A DNA stretch of 64,000 nt from Seison nebaliae (Eukaryota > Rotifera > Pararotatoria > Seisonacea > Seisonidae), in contig JALJEE010001688.1 in assembly GCA_023231475.1 (NCBI GenBank), positions 34,570-98,569 on the forward strand, in the 5' to 3' direction. Numbering within the stretch: the stretch's first letter is position 1; every line of letters starts with the position of its first letter. The translations under genes and the position numbers were made by a program. Under the pieces are notes generated by a model, which was not told where the DNA came from, ran no database searches, and was given only the letters and a program-made list of their open reading frames with translations. This document shows positions 62,820 through 64,000 of the stretch, in pieces.

Positions 62820-63570
62820 GGGCAGTTCTTAACCCTTATATTTTCCTCCCAAAAAGGACAGTTCTCAATCATATAAATATTATTTTTGACAGCTCTCAAC
62901 CTTATAAATATTATTTCGGACAGATCTCAACCCTATAAGTGCTTCTCGGACAAATCTCAACCGTATTAATGGTTTTTCCGACAGATCTGAACCTGATAAA
63001 CAATTTTTCGAACAAAAAACTCTATTTCAAAAAAAGAGTTTAAGACAATTATCAGCCATTATTGATTTCCTAAATTTAATTACATGTAACGTAGATATGA
63101 TTTAACTATATGAATAAATATCAGTATATATATAACAAATATAAAGCAAAAATAAATAACGATATAAGAATAAAGATTAAGCATTCAAAGAAACAGGTTA
63201 GAATGTTTATGAATTTACAAAATCTCTCATTTCTACTTTAGACTCATTTCAACCCCAATCAGTGAAGATGGACTATGTTCCTCTCTTGAACAGAGCAGAA
63301 CGATCCCTCAATTCGAGAAGATTTTAAGGAACTATAATAACGGTTATGAAATAAACGTCAATCATGAGAGTGGAGGTTTAGTTAAGATCTGACCGAAAAA
63401 GTATTAATTGGGTTCATATTTGTCCGAAAAGCACTTATAGGGTTGAAATTTGTCCGAAATGGCAGTTTAAGGTTGAGATCTGTCCTAAATAGTATTTAAA
63501 AGATTAAGAACTGTCAAAAATAATATTTATATGGTTGAGAACTGTCCTAAGTAATTGTTGAGAACTGCCC
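62820..63570. mobile_element. Foldback-type inverted-repeat element with tandem-unit arms
   Basis: The element starts GGGCAGTTCT and ends with its exact inverse AGAACTGCCC. The left arm (62820-~63010) is a tandem array of ~30-32-bp units with core GGACAGATCTCAACC, at about 62855, 62887, 62918, 62948 and 62979. The right arm (~63375-63570) is the inverse array with ~6-7 diverged units (core GGTTGAGATCTGTCC). The ~365-bp middle has no open frame. Arms built of short tandem repeats are the hallmark of foldback/Galileo-like DNA elements; no transposase is present, so this would be a non-autonomous copy. I see no convincing target-site duplication. Confidence 0.7.
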
Positions 63571-63733
63571 CTCAATCACAAATACAATACAAAACTCATG
63601 ATGCTTTTATTAAATTTATACTTTCTTAAAACTATAAATTTTTCTTTACATTTCCTTTTTTTATTTTTTCGCTCAATTATGTTAATCAGTAAACAGTTCT
63701 AAAAACGATGACATACATTTATACTTTACACCA

Positions 63734-64000
63734 TTAATGTAATTGAATTACTGGACCAAAAAGTCCAAGGTTTAACAACTGATTATTCGAGGCGGTGTTT
63801 GTCCTTTCCTCACTTCCATTAGAGACTACCAAACTAAACAAAGAAGGAAAATGAAAGACGAATTGGATGAAGAAGAAATAACTGGGAAGCTTTTGTGGCT
63901 GGATCTTTCTCCGATCGTTTCGTCTCTTCCAAACTCTTCTCAACAGAAGAAGACGATTTTGCTTTTTCCTTTATTGCTCGATGAACTTTCAACTTCAATG
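63734..64000 (-). CDS. 3' end of an unknown gene, partial
   Basis: Two exons keep frame: 63883-64000 (runs off the window) and 63734-63833, split by a 49-nt intron (GTTATT..TTTAG) whose removal joins two coding-like segments. The upstream exon is Lys/Ser/Glu-rich ('VHRAIKEKAKSSSSVEKSLE'). The last exon ends '...NNQLLNLGLFGPVIQLH' and stop. No family is recognised from ~70 residues. Intron size and composition match the other genes here. Confidence 0.5.

Overview
The window reads as nuclear DNA from a small-bodied invertebrate animal. It is strongly AT-rich. Genes are split by very short introns, mostly 42-62 nt, with GT..AG ends. The genes are animal-specific: myosin III with a kinase head, a reelin-type protein, a CatSper-gamma-like sperm channel subunit, cornichon, a rolling-stone-like membrane protein, an MRG-domain protein, and RASSF-like and Mlx-like genes. 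A CatSper subunit argues against nematodes of the C. elegans type. I cannot name the phylum from sequence alone; a mite, tardigrade, orthonectid or another compact-genome lineage are all possible.

Layout. 1-16.2 kb: a gene desert with no supportable gene. 16.2-23.2 kb, minus strand: a multi-exon reelin-like secreted protein preceded by BPNT1 (five exons reconstructed). 24.2-29.2 kb: a TEX10/Ipi1-like gene on minus, divergent from a tight plus-strand run of RWDD1, an inositol monophosphatase (three exons) and an Mlx-like bHLH-zipper factor. 29.2-34.0 kb: a second non-coding stretch. 34.0-36.0 kb: a small unknown minus-strand gene divergent from a RASSF-like gene. 36.3-45.2 kb, minus: one 20-exon myosin III gene of about 2355 residues, reconstructed in full (kinase, linker, motor, IQ motifs, long tail).

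46.8-52.3 kb: two divergently transcribed paralogues with a proline-rich, cytoskeleton-like repeat, separated by 3.25 kb of non-coding DNA. 52.5-58.2 kb, minus: CatSper-gamma-like, an unknown secreted protein and an MRG-domain protein. 58.4-60.7 kb: cornichon (plus, four exons) convergent with a rolling-stone-like gene (minus). 61.5-62.5 kb, minus: an intronless CtlX-type arginine/citrulline hydrolase, possibly of bacterial origin. 62.8-63.6 kb: a foldback-type inverted-repeat element whose arms are arrays of ~31-bp units. 63.7-64.0 kb: the 3' end of a minus-strand gene running off the window.

The genes do not form one pathway. Recurring themes are actin and membrane-protrusion biology (myosin III), secreted or sperm membrane proteins, and two lithium-sensitive-family phosphatases within 5 kb. 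Convergent gene pairs are packed so closely that their poly(A) signals interleave. The items most worth following are the unusual myosin III, the proline-rich paralogue pair, the foldback element and the CtlX-type gene.
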